A stretch of DNA of 64,000 nt from Tolypeutes matacus (lineage: Eukaryota; Chordata; Mammalia; Cingulata; Chlamyphoridae): assembly GCA_026826555.1 (NCBI GenBank), contig JAKSZT010054215.1, forward strand, positions 21,464,720 to 21,528,719, written 5' to 3'. Positions 11,813 through 22,901 of this stretch are shown here, one piece after another. Position 1 is the stretch's first letter, and each line of letters begins with the position of its first letter. A model generated the notes under the pieces. That model ran no database searches and was not told the DNA's origin. It saw only the letters and a program-made list of their open reading frames with translations. The position numbers were made by a program, and so were the translations under genes.

Positions 11813-12569
11813 AATAATCAGTTAAGAGAGATGTAAGTGGTTGCCTCTGAGAAATGGGAAATGGATACACATTTCAGAAGTCCAAGGCTTTTCCTCCGTG
11901 TTCCCCTATCAGATGTGCCCTCCCCTTCCAGCATCCAGGGCCTTGCCCAGCTAACGAGCCAGCCTCCCCCCAGGCTCATCCCTCACCCTCTTCCTCCACT
12001 CAGGTCTCCTCACAGGGCCCCACCCCATCCCAGACTGCCCTTGTGTTCTTCCCATGAGGTCCTCAAGGCATTGCTTCCTAATGAACAAGACTCCTTTCTA
12101 CCATCTTTCAGAAGGACTGAGCCTCATGATACGGAGTTTGGTCATCAAATTTCTTAGAAAAACTATCAGAGCCACTTAAATCCCACAGGATACATTTCTA
12201 TCAACTGGCCAGCCACAGGGCTCAGCATGGGCCCTTGAGGGGTCTTCATACTCATCAAGGTGGGAATTCTATGGCAGTAGAGACAATTTGTTTTCATTTT
12301 TACGGATGTATTTATGTATGTATGCATTTTTTGTTCTCTACTTTTTGAAAGCCAATACATATGGCTCAATTACATTCAAAATAGTTACATTTTTGCCAGG
12401 TCAGATATCACTACCCTTGAATTCAATGTAAATATAAAAGAGCAAAAGTTTAAAGAAAAGTACATAGGAGGAATTCCTGAAATAATTTTATAAGTCGTAT
12501 CCATTGCTTGATTTTTTTTTTTTTTCTCTTTGCAAATTAAGAAAATAAGGTTATTATTCCATTGGGGTG
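11813..12569. other. Unique noncoding DNA
   Basis: Contains a C-rich patch at 11900-12020 and a T run near 12512-12525. No exon is supported. Confidence 0.5.
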
Positions 12570-12715
12570 GCCCACCCTGTCCATCAGCACGCTCAGCACC
12601 AGATGGGCCACTTGAGGACTAATGTGCTCAGTTCTGGGTTGCATATTTTGAGGGAATCAATGAACCACAAAAAGGTGCCCAAGGAAGGTACTAGAATGGT
12701 GCTGGGCTGGGTCAG
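12570..12715 (+). mobile_element. Possible L3/CR1 LINE fragment
   Basis: 'gctcagttctgggttgcat' and the later 'gtactagaatggtgctggg' resemble the mammalian L3 (CR1 clade) text 'ctcagttctgggcacc...ggatggtg'. Strongly diverged. Confidence 0.45.
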
Positions 12716-15685
12716 AAATATCCTCTTCTCTTAGTCCCTGCTTCACACCACCCTACCTGTAAATTAAGATCTCTCTCAATTTGCTTTCCTTCTACTTTAA
12801 ACCTTAAACATTTTATGTAAATCCCTCTTATTTCATTAAAAAAAAAAAAAACTTTTCCTTTTTACTTCAAACCATTCTAAAAATCTCCTGTTTTGAGGGT
12901 TCATGGCAATCACAGTTGGTAGCTCCCAGGTTCCCATCTATTTAGCTCTCGTCCTGCTTCGTGAATGTCAGGATTGGAACAGCAAACAAAACGCAAGTCC
13001 CTTGAAGATGGAGAAGCTGCCTTCAACCTCTTTGTGTTATTCCTGCCCCAGCCCAAATCCAGTACTGAACTCTGAAGAGAGAGCCCTTGGTAAGGATAGC
13101 CAGGTATCTGCACCAACCCCTGAGCAAGGAAACAATAGGGATCAATACCACTTCATCGGTAGCTAAATCAGAAGAGATTATCTCAACTCAGCAGCAGGAC
13201 ACGGAGGAAGATTCTTACTTAAAACTCCACTCTCTGTTCAACAGAATCATGGTCCCTGGAGCCTCCCTTTCTTTGCCAACAGAGAAACCACTTCCCACAG
13301 AGAGCTAAGATTGCTGTTAGCATCCACAACACTAAGGCATTAAACGCCCCAGCATGCGAGGGGCTATCTTCATTATTTATTTGCTTTACCTAAAAGACAA
13401 AAAAGTTTCAAGCTGCATTTACATTTATAATCTTTTGATTCCTCAGTAGATGTCATACTTGACTACTGGGTTTGCCAGTAGAACCACCTGCATTTAGCCA
13501 CAGGGGGGAGCAAGCGTTCAGCTTCCCGGCCAGTCACACCAAGGGTATTTGCATCAAGGCACAAAATGAAAATCAAGTCTCTTCTTCCACAATTTGGGCA
13601 ACGACTGTGAGAATAACTTGTGATTCCCCTTAGTGAGACTTGCTTCGGTTCCTCCCACACCAGTCAGGCTTTTGGCTTTCCTCTCATTGAAAGGAGGACC
13701 CAAAGGCAAACAATCCAATCTCTCAAACCAAGGGGTGAAGAATATCCCAGTCTACGCTCCAGGAATACCAATGAAGAAAACTTTGCAAATATATTAATTT
13801 CACAAGAAAAACCAAGAACCAGTAAAGAATTTACTAGAAAGAGGGTGGCTGCTGCCAAGTATGCCAAAGGTTAGTTTTTGCAGAATGCCTGAGATCCCAA
13901 TTTGGAATTTCACAGGTAACACTCACATGGCATCTAGAAAAAGAAGTGAATTTTCCCTCTCTGTTCAAGATCAGATGGCCTCTTCTTCAAAGTTAATTTA
14001 TAATCAGAGGGCAAACAAAAAAAGGAGGTGCCACAATCACAGCATGGGCCTGTCTCAGAAGACACACAAACACTCCTGTTTACAACAAATTGGGGTTTAA
14101 AAAGCACATTCCCTAAGTCAGAGAGAAATCATTAAACCCCAGAATGAGGTCAAAGGCATGGCAGGCCTCAAGATGTTCGGTAATTTTGCCATATCATCAT
14201 CTCTTCTCTCCTCATTCTGACTAGCTCAATTTTCACACCTCCCCTCATTCATTTATTGATTCCATTCCATTCATTCATTCAACACATTTTGTTTAAGAGT
14301 TTACTCTGGACAAAGCCTCAGAGCAGGGACTAGTATTAGACCAATAAAAAGGCCCGCTCCCTGCTTTCAGGAAGATGGAAAAACATAAGCAGGCAATTCC
14401 AACAAAACACGAATCCCTCGACTTAAGGATATAAAGGAAGGGCACAGTGCCCCAACAGCAACCTTGGTGTGTGTGGGTGGGTGTGTGGGTGTGTGAGAGA
14501 CAGACAGAGAGAAAGAGACAGAGAGGGAGGACAGATGGACAGAAGGAAGAAAAGAAAAAGTAATTCTGAAAATTTATTTAGGAAATGGGATTGCTTTGAT
14601 TGCTTTAGGTAACAAAAGACAGTCAAATTGAAAATATAAAGACCACTTCTCTGTGTCCCCTCATCCTTAAACCTGGGATAAAACTATGTAGATTGAAGGA
14701 GCTCATACCCTAACTTGTGAGGTGCACAGAACATGGTGTGACACAGCACTTAGCACATTAGCTTTTTAAATTACTATGAAATGTGCATAAGGCAGTACAG
14801 TGTGTATGAAGGAGAAATCAGATGTTTGTTTCATCAGGAGTATTAGTGTATCAAGGAAAAAACAACTTGCAATTTAGGAGTTTAACTCTTCACTTAAATG
14901 TATACATTTTTCCAGTCTATTTCCACATACACATTTCTTAACATTCCTCTGAGCCAAAGGTGACAGAGCTATGGAAAACGGTGGGGGGGGGCAGGGGCGG
15001 AGGGAAGAGCTGGGCAAACAATAGAGAAGTGAAAACAATTGTCAAAGAAATTTCAGGAGCTCAGGGGTAATTACGCTTTTCCCCAATTTTTAAAATGTTA
15101 AAGAAATGGTTACATTTAGGCACATCAAACCATAAGAATTCCATTAGGGTCAAAGACACAGGGTCTGGGTGGTAAATCAGAAAAAAAACACCCCCGAGCT
15201 ATTACCCAAGTCGTTCACCTGACATGCCTCTGCTGAGCACCCAAGCCAGGCAGAAGGGAGAAGCCTCACCACCCCACCAACTGAAGTCTGCACAGAAAAG
15301 AAGCCCCACCCCTTGGTTTTGGAGTGTACTGTATCGTTTTTAAGCCAGGATGACCTCCTGAACGAGTTAACTGACAGCTTCTGTTTGAGCTTAGTGGTTT
15401 TAATTGGTCTGTCTGACCTCTTGATGTATTAAGGCTGTCAAACCTCTATCACATCTGCTAAAACTGTTTGCACAGATTGCCTTTTCATTTTGAAACTGTT
15501 CATAAACAAGGTTTTTTATTTTTTTAGGAGTTCAAATCTATCCACATACTTCTCATCACCTTCGAGAAACAAATCAAATCACAACAAAACCAGAAAACCA
15601 GAGCATAACACTGCCCGCTTAGTTGAAAATCCTAGACAGTTTCAAGGTCCTCTAAGCTTCGAAAGACAACGGCGATAAGCTTCAG
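12716..15685. other. Unique noncoding DNA
   Basis: No gene recognised. 14245-14300 has short TTCATT/CATTCATT iterations and may be an L2/MIR tail. 15330-15520 is non-repetitive, AT-rich and dense in TAAT/ATTA-like words, and is a candidate conserved element. Confidence 0.45.
14468..14545. repeat. (GT)n/(GGGT)n then (GA)n low-complexity tract
   Basis: Interrupted GT and GGTG iterations pass directly into GAGA/CAGA purine-rich iterations. Confidence 0.85.
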
Positions 15686-15689
15686 CACT

Positions 15690-15880
15690 TGCCATTTGCC
15701 AAGCACTATGCATTTATAGGAAATTTGACTGTAGCACAGTATTACAGGCTATTATATGCCGTACATAGGACAGCAGACGATAGTCAAATTTCACAACTCT
15801 ATGTTCTAGGATTATCCCACTTTACGGATGAGAAAACTGGGGTATTTGACAGATGAACTTGCTAACAGCATTCTTGAACA
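15690..15880 (-). mobile_element. MIR fragment, reverse
   Basis: 'catttgccaagcactatgc' followed about 100 bases later by 'cccactttacggatgagaa' and 'aactggggtatttgac' is the reverse-strand order of MIR. Confidence 0.55.
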
Positions 15881-16154
15881 GTATAACCATCCCACTATTC
15901 TTCCCAGCATTACAAGGCTCAAAAGAAGAGACCCTAATTTATTTAAGTACCGTTTGTTATGTTGCAACCAAATAGGAAGACTTTCAACCACAGTATTATA
16001 CATTAGGTTAAATTCACATCTACAAAATATTGAAACATTTAAATACGACATCCTTTGGACCCATTTTTATAGGGTAGCCACATCTTTAATTCTCCCTACA
16101 GGATTTCCACAGGTCTTCCTCTCCCCATAGCCTTTCCTAGGGGGGTTGGGGTTA

Positions 16155-16175
16155 AAAAAAAAAAAAAAAAAAAAA
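16155..16175. repeat. Poly-A homopolymer (21 A)
   Basis: An A run after a G/T-rich stretch. No retroposed body is recognised upstream. Confidence 0.9.
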
Positions 16176-18159
16176 CAACTACTTTCAAGTGACAAGAAAA
16201 TACCAGCCAGGATACGGCTAAAAGGCTTTAGTAAGGGAAAAAAAGAGCGCTTAGAAATTTGCTCATTCAGCCATGGCTTTGTGGTTTTCCTCTCCTCAGG
16301 TTACATTAACTCAGGTGCACTTGGGGTTTTTTTAAGGCCTAATTCTCCTGCTCCAGAAATGGAGAGACGGTGAGAGAGGAACCACAGCTGCCCTGCCCCC
16401 ATGCAGGGCTCCACTGGCAGAGAAGAGAGAAAGTAGGTGTTTCCTCCCATCTTTTCAGAATATATTTACACAAGAACATGTCTCGAGGTATAAAATCAAA
16501 TGTTTTGAGAACACTTTCAAAATTCTATACTGTTCTTCCCACAACTTTCCAGGCATACATCTTCCCAAGATTCCGAGAAGCATTTGTACATAAAATAACA
16601 TGAAACGCCAAAGTTCCAAGAGCAAGACTGGGTACAAGGCTCAGGCCCGCGTGCTCAACCAAGAACAAGCAACCAACCGAAATTACAACGGAGCCACAGG
16701 CGGACCAGATTAAAACGGGGCTGCTGGAGTCAGACCCACATTTGGGTTTATCAGGGGCAAATCTGTCCAGATTGTACTGAGAACACCTACGTACCCACTT
16801 GGTTTAACGAAATTGTCTGTGGATCCCAGGGGCATCTCTTGCTGGCAGCCCCCGCAGCTAGGATTTTGAAGTTCTAACACTTAATTACCCCCACTTAGGC
16901 CAGGAAGAAAGAAGAAATTGAGTTGAGTGCTCTGTGTTAGTGGAGAAGCTTCCAGAATGGATGGGCAGACAATGACCAGGTGAAATGACGAACCAAATGA
17001 ATTTATTGTGTGTTTCCAGTATTTTCTCTGACCTCAGGACACAATGAGCACAGTTATACTCAAATTTTCAGGGCAGAGCACACACGGAAGCCAAACGTAG
17101 ATGATGTGTTCCTCATTCTGAATCAACTATTCTGTTTCCCTCTCACTGTTGATAACTGAGAAGTGACAAGACCTAAGAAGGCTGAGCAGCTGAACCCAAG
17201 GCTGGTCCTGGACTCTACAGCTAGGCCAAGAAACTTTCTCAGAATGTTCTCTATCAGCAATCTGGGAGAAACAACATGTATATGTGTTGTTGAATAGAAC
17301 AATAAAGAACAATTAAGTCTCATGTGGATTTTTTAGTATTTTGAAGGGAAATGCTAGAAGAAAACCTTACCCTCTGCCAAATCCCCTCTTTTTAATTAGA
17401 GAAACTGTTATACATGCGTGACAGGCGCTTCATAGCTTGGAACTAACCGTACTGTATTTGACGTACTCAGCAGAGCGGGTTACTCTGGGTAGAAAATCAT
17501 TAACAGACGACAGTAAGACTGCTGTCATTAATCCAAAGGCCAAACCCAATCAGAAAAAAATAAAAGCACCTCTACCCCGCTATCCCAGAGAGGCTTAATT
17601 TTACACACCAGGCCCTTACACATGCTCTTCAGCTCCAGTGCATTAAGCAGGGGGGTGTTTTCTTAATTAGCTGAATCCCAACATTCTAGAATGGCAACAA
17701 GTACTATCTAGCCATACCTGCCTGCAAAACCTAGAAAGAAAAGGCAAAGGGCGGGGTTTCCTGATCCAGTCCTTCGCACAAGTAGTACCATGAGAAAATA
17801 AAAGCAGGCTATCCAAAGGAAAAGGTAACAAGTTTGAGGTTGCCTTCTGAGTTTATATTATGGAATCTGCCACTTCTAGATGCAGAAAGGAAGTGTACAG
17901 GTAGCTGAGATGCCTGTGAGTGTCGTTAACTCCGAGCCACAATGTGGGCAGCTGGATTTGTAAATTCCCATCCATCCACATCAAAACCACTTCAGAGACA
18001 GGGTTCTTGCACCTATTAAGTTTCCTGGGATAAGTAAATTTTTTCAACCAGCCACAACAAAGGGTGTTAACTAAATCATAATGAACAAAGCGGCATCTTG
18101 GACCTTCATGCAGCCAAATAAAAGCATTTATAACTAAAATACAGCACCGCCCACTGGAG
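16176..18159. other. Unique noncoding DNA
   Basis: No gene recognised. 17420-17560 is non-repetitive and has unusual internal symmetry (cattaacagacgacag ... ctgtcattaat), which makes it a candidate regulatory element. Confidence 0.45.
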
Positions 18160-18345
18160 CTTTCTGCAAAGATGGGAACGTCCCACTGCCACGCTACGGC
18201 AGCCACTAGCCTCACATGGCTACTGAGCACTTAAAGTGTGGCTCGTGTAACTGAGGACCTGAACTTTAAATTTGATTTTAATTCACCTTAAATAGCCACA
18301 CAGGGCCATGTGTGTCCCTATTGGCCAGCAGAGCGCTAATATACA
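18160..18345. mobile_element. Palindromic hAT-type MITE
   Basis: 'cggcagccactagcctcac', then 'gctactgagcacttaaag', a TTTAAATTT/AATTC-rich centre, then 'aatagccacacagggcc', forming imperfect inverted halves. This structure is typical of a common mammalian palindromic DNA element. The family name is uncertain. Confidence 0.6.
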
Positions 18346-18890
18346 GACAGCAGTGGTGGATGCCAAGAATACAAAGTTTGTGGCCAGAGAAAATCACAAC
18401 AGCCTCAGTAGGTGAGTAGAGGAAAAGGTGACACGGGGACCAGGAAGTCATTGCTCACCCTGCAAGGGAAGGGGACAGAAACACCTGCTCGCCCTGTCAG
18501 TCCACAGGAGGGGAGGGCAGGGCCAGAGGCGGGCATGGCCTCTGGGGCTGGGGTGGATAGATAGGTGAGGACAGCAGAGCCGGTGCCTCAGGGAGCTGAC
18601 AGCCTAGAGACCGAGCTGATTTCAGGTTCTGGTAAGTGCTACACAGAAGACTTTTTAAAAGGGTAACCACTGAGAGAAAGCTGCACCTAGAGTTTTCAAA
18701 AGCAATGGACTGAGGTATTTTCAAAGCTCAAGGGAAGAAGCCATGGGAAGAAGTGGGGATGGAACTGGCTTTGGAGTGGGGTGGAGGGGGGTAGGGGGTG
18801 AGCGGGGTGGGACAGAAGGGTGCTGGGTCAGATATCCACTGAATTTTGAAGGCTCCGTGTAAGAAGACAAGCATGAAATATTTATTAATA
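18346..18890. other. G-rich noncoding DNA
   Basis: No gene. Contains the G-tract cluster annotated separately. May include further diverged L2 sequence continuous with the copy to the right. Confidence 0.4.
18777..18812 (+). other. Potential G-quadruplex tract
   Basis: Consecutive G-tracts of 4, 6, 5, 4 and 3 are separated by loops of 1-5 bases, satisfying the usual G-quadruplex pattern on the + strand. Confidence 0.7.
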
Positions 18891-19270
18891 ATCTTTACAC
18901 GCTTAAATACTAATTTGGTGTAATGGGTTCAATAAACTATTTAATTAGCTTCCTCTGGTTTTCCCATGACTACATCTGTGACTTGGGTTTGTGGCTCACA
19001 CTGATCCAAAGGGCAGCAGCAGGCTTGGTAGAGAAAGAGGGTGGGGAGGCAGGGGCAGGTCCTGCAGAGGCTGAGAGCCACAGCCCATTCTGGGCTTTTT
19101 GTTCTAAGTGTAATGGGCCATTGGGGAAGTGACATAATCTCATTTCTTCTTCGGAGAGATCATTCTAGCTGCTCCATGGGGAAAGGACCGGAGATTGGGG
19201 AGGTGGGCAGGGAAGCAAGCAGAGTAGTCCAGGCACAAGATAACAGTGGCTTTGCTGGCAAGAACTGGTG

Positions 19271-19293
19271 GGACACACACGCGCACACACACA
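19271..19293. repeat. (CA)n/(CG) short microsatellite
   Basis: An ACACAC/GCGC run of about 23 bases. Confidence 0.8.
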
Positions 19294-19319
19294 AACCCTT
19301 CCTTATGGATGCAGAACAG

Positions 19320-19545
19320 TGCTATAGTTAAAAAAGCTCAGCCTTCGAATCCACTGCCTGGATCTGAAGATCAGCTCCACCACTAGGAAGTTTCTGACCA
19401 TGTGAAAAGGACGTAACCTCTCTTCACCTGCGTTTCTCATCTGTAGAACAAGCTCAAACAGGTTAACACATTCTTTCTCAAGTGCTTAGAACAGTGTCTG
19501 GCACATAGTAGGCACTCAATAAATGTTTTGTAATGATTATTACTG
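19320..19545 (+). mobile_element. MIR (tRNA-derived SINE), near full length
   Basis: Conserved core 'aacctctcttcacctgcg' and 'tctcatctgtagaacaa', then the 3' end 'cttagaacagtgtctggc', 'acatagtaggcactcaat' and aaatgttttg. It sits inside the reverse L2 copy. Confidence 0.85.
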
Positions 19546-20007
19546 GATGAGGAATGGGAGAGGAAAGAGTAAATCAGGCTGGGTAAAAGATGGTGCTATT
19601 TAAGGATGACAGACAAGGAAGGCTCTGGGATGGGGATAATTTGGGAAAGAATGTAAGTAGTTCCACTTTAGGCACGTTAAGCTTGAGAGTCTAACTGGCT
19701 CAGCAAGAGGAGATATCAGGTAGATAGCAGGTCTCTAAGTGTGCAGTGCAGAGTGAGGAGCCCAGGCTGGCGACACAAATTAGAGACGCAGCTGAAAGAC
19801 AGTGCTTAAAGCTTTGGGCTAGAATGAAAACAGCAAACAGCATGAGAGACAGTGTGTAAAAGGAAAAACGAGGGTGGGGCAGAATGCTGGGGCCTGGGAC
19901 AGGTGGAGGTCTAGAAGGAAAGGAGCGAGAGGGAGACTTAAGTGGTTAGTCCAGCAGGGAGAACAGGCCAGGGGGCGGCACGACATAAAAGAAAAGGTGG
20001 TTGGGGG

Positions 20008-20096
20008 GAGCAAATGTAGCTCAAGTAGTTGAGCACCTGCTTCCCACGCATGAGGTCCTGGGTTCGATCCCCCGTACCTCCTAAAAACAAACGAAA
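20008..20096 (+). mobile_element. tRNA-Ala-derived SINE (DAS type), monomer 1
   Basis: A tRNA-like body with A-box region 'tgtagctcaagtagttgagc' and a perfect B box ggttcgatccc, then cctcctaaaaacaaacgaaaa as a short A-rich tail. The body aligns well with tRNA-Ala but lacks a mature acceptor and anticodon structure, so it is not a tRNA gene. Confidence 0.9.
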
Positions 20097-20110
20097 AAGC
20101 CAACTCTCAT

Positions 20111-20210
20111 TGGGGAGCAGGTGTAGCTCAGTGGTTGGGTGCCTGCTTCCCATGAATGAGGTCCTGGGTTCAATCTCTGCCACCTCCTGAAAAAGGGGGG
20201 TTTCAAGGAG
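20111..20210 (+). mobile_element. tRNA-Ala-derived SINE (DAS type), monomer 2
   Basis: 'ggtgtagctcagtggttggg', then 'gaggtcctgggttcaatc' and 'gccacctcc'. It has its own flanking duplication, aagccaactctca (from 20097) and aagccaactgtctca (from 20211), differing by a small indel. It therefore looks like an independent insertion in the tail of monomer 1, not half of a dimer. Confidence 0.85.
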
Positions 20211-20214
20211 AAGC

Positions 20215-20960
20215 CAACTGTCTCAAGGATAGCCAAAGGGCGAGGGAGACAGGCAGAACACACATGCGCCCGGCAGGACAAGGGTCACAGACTGGCTGGC
20301 CCAGGACAGTGCCAGTGGGCACTGCAGCCTGCAGTGCCACCGACTCACACCCCCTGTACTCTCAGAGGCAACCCCAGAGTGTAGACAGACCTATTATCAG
20401 ACTGAAGGGGTTGGAGAGAAAGGGGGAAATGAGAAAGTAGATGGAAAGAGTAGAATCTGTTCTCTAAAGGATATTTTCTGTGGAGTGAAGCACAGTGGCT
20501 GGATAGGGATATGAATCTCTAAGGAAATTTTTAAGAGAGAAATGTTTTAAGGCCTGTTGTTATGCCATTTAGAATGATCCGGCAGAAATCTGGGAAAAGC
20601 AAATAATGCAGGAGGAAAAAAGTGTTCACTGCAGGAGTGAAGTTCCTGAGGAGATGAGAGAAGATGCCCTGAGTTGGGGCTTGGGGGACTCAGGCCAGGA
20701 GGTGTTGCCTCAGCTGCTCTAGGTGAAAAGGCAGAGAAAGCAGGTGAGGAGGAGCTAAGGTTTTAAAAGGAGGGAAGACGGGTAAGCTGCAGGTGGCACT
20801 AGGGCAAAATAACTCCTGGAAGAGGCCGGAAGGGAAGCCATGTCCTAGGGACCACCAAGTGCTCATGAGAGCAAGAAGGTGATGACGGAACATTCCGAAG
20901 AGGTGGAGAGGATGGGAGCAAGCTCGCTGGCAGACAGGGGACCCAAGGGCCAAGGAAAAG
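20215..20960 (-). mobile_element. Probable continuation of L2, reverse
   Basis: G/A-rich text with 'gaggagatgagagaagatg', 'ggtgaggaggagctaagg' and 'gaggtggagaggatggg' resembles the 5'-ward part of reverse L2. The match is loose, and 20215-20560 may be unique. Confidence 0.35.
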
Positions 20961-22289
20961 GTACAGCAGATGCAAACAGTGCCTGTAATGGGTGGGCATC
21001 ACTTTAAAGCTGGTTTGGTGGCACGCCCATGAACAAAATCAGAGCACTGTGGCCTCTCAACCAGCGGAACCTCAACGTGCCTCGTTTGAATATTTTAAGT
21101 CTCTTACAAAGAGCGAGCAGAAGGTATGAAGGCAATGTCAGCTCTGGAGCGCACTAAATTCTGTTTTAGATGCTTGTCAGCAACTGAAGGCAGCCAACCC
21201 TGTCATCAGCTCCTTGGCACACACCAGCCCAAGCACAGGGTGGCAGCTTCAAATCAAAGCCGCCGCCACTAGAGGGCGACACAGCACACAGGCTTCCGCG
21301 ACAAAGCTCGGACCAGGAGCAGCACAGGTTGCAATTTCTCTCGAATTAAAAACACTTAGCTCGTTTTTTGAAGATGAAACAGTACCATAAAAATACAGAA
21401 AAGACGTGTCCGTGTATGTCCAGAAAAAGGTCTCCAAGGCTTTACAGAAACCTGGGTGGCAGTGGTTTACCTCTGGGGAAAATAAGACAAGCAAGAGGCA
21501 GTAGAGAACATTTATGTAATCTAAATATCTTCTTAAAAAATTATTATAAAAAAAGAGGCAGTAGAAAAACCTGGATGCTTTCACTTCTTAGCCCATGTGC
21601 TATGCTGTTTGGGTATTGCTCAAGAATGCAATCACATATTTGTATAATTTTTAAATACTTTAAAAATTAGAATATACAATATATAGAAAATATATCACCA
21701 AACAAAACTAGGAAGACAGAAAGTAACATGCAGCTCACCACAGAGAGCACCTCAGAAAGGCAGTGATAGAAGGGATCTAAAATCCATCCCATCGAATTCT
21801 ACGTGCTGCCCCTGAGGAAAGTAAGAAACCAAAAGGATCAAGTTTTGCTCAAAGAGTGAGTTCAACTAAAATTAAGCCAAATGAGCCAAGGCTCATCCAG
21901 GATCCTGAGGGGCAAGAATTCTTTCTTTGTTTCATCCTCTGTTGAAACATTAGCATGTTGATGTTTTACCCTCAAGTCTCTCCTTCTCAAATAGCATTCC
22001 ACCCTCACTTCTTGCCCTTCCACTCCCCCCCCCTCCGCCCCCCCAGGGTCCAGGGCACTTAGGGATCTCACCTGAAACAGCCTGACTTTCTCAGGTGAAA
22101 TTCAATGTTAACAAATATCGGTCTAGAGCCAACAATCACCAGATTAGAAAGTATAAGAAACTCTAAAAACCTACTCCATGTTTTGGAATTATCCCACAGC
22201 CTATTAAAACAGGATGGGCAGAATAGGTAATAGAGGGAAAAACATTACATCTGTCAGACTTAAAGAAAAAATCCCTGAATTTGAAGGTG
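20961..22289. other. Unique noncoding DNA
   Basis: No gene. 21365-21545 contains 'gtggcagtggtttacctct', reminiscent of an L1 3' end. A C-rich patch lies at 22022-22047. The stretch includes the CTCF-type site below. Confidence 0.45.
21266..21280 (+). promoter_or_regulatory. Strong CTCF-type motif
   Basis: The string ccactagagggcgac matches the CTCF core (CCA-S-Y-AG-R-K-GGC-R-S) at all but about one position. It lies in a locally CpG-richer, apparently non-repetitive stretch. The orientation given is that of the + strand core. Confidence 0.6.
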
Positions 22290-22490
22290 GAAAGGCCATC
22301 GTTTACTGAGTACTCTGGGCTGGGCACTGTGCTAAGAGTATTTTCTCCCGTTTTCTCAGGCCATCCCCAAAGTCCGACGCAATAACTGCAATTAACCTCG
22401 TTCTAGGAGGAAGGAAAATACTGTCGGGTCAAGGTGACACAGCCAGCCAGTAGCAGAGCCCACACTCAAACTCAGGCCCTCCCCGTCGGC
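22290..22490 (-). mobile_element. MIR fragment, reverse
   Basis: 'gctgggcactgtgctaaga', then 'ctcaggccatccccaaag', then 'aaggtgacacagccagcc' and 'agtagcagagcccacactc' are in the reverse MIR order. Confidence 0.65.
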
Positions 22491-22900
22491 ACCTTCTCTT
22501 AGCACAGCCAGGCCTGGGAAGGTCAGACCCTCTCTTGACCCTCCTGACAGCCGCCTCATTCCATGCTGTGCGGCCTTCAAACAATTATGACATTTTAATT
22601 TGGATTGTCCAATGTCCAGTCTGGCTGGCATAATATAGGCAAAAAAAAAAAAAAAAAAAAAAAATGATTCAGGGACCCAAGGTCCTGGAGACAGAGCAGG
22701 GAAGGGAAGGAAACAGGGAACTGGAGCAGGTCAGACACTGGCAAGAATGTTTCTTCCTCAAAGGATTATGAGGTAGAGGAAAGGTCTTCAAGAACGGATT
22801 AAGGAAGGTTAAGGCAGATGACCGGCTGAGTGACACAACTGCTCAGCCGTGTGGTAAAGCTAGGAGTAAGGGTGGGCTGGGGGGATGGGAGAACAGACCT
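22491..22900. other. Unique DNA with a poly-A run
   Basis: Contains 24 consecutive A at 22641-22664. No recognised retroposon body precedes it. Confidence 0.6.
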
Positions 22901-22901
22901 G

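Larger units (their letters stand above)
18895..19835 (-). mobile_element. L2 LINE, reverse, interrupted by a MIR
   Basis: 'ctaagtgtaatgggccattg', 'gaagtgacataatctcat', 'gatcattctagctgctcc' and 'gcagagtagtccaggcac', then on the far side of a MIR 'gagtaaatcaggctggg', 'ggcacgttaagcttgaga' and 'agatatcaggtagatagc', follow in order the reverse complement of mammalian L2 text. No intact frame. Confidence 0.65.

Noticed and set aside
18323..18336. CTCF-like motif (ccagcagagcgc)
   Set aside because: Mismatch at an essential G and location inside a MITE.
20030..20075. Possible tRNA-Ala gene
   Set aside because: A and B boxes are present, but the body is SINE-like, lacks paired acceptor and anticodon stems and has a retroposon tail.
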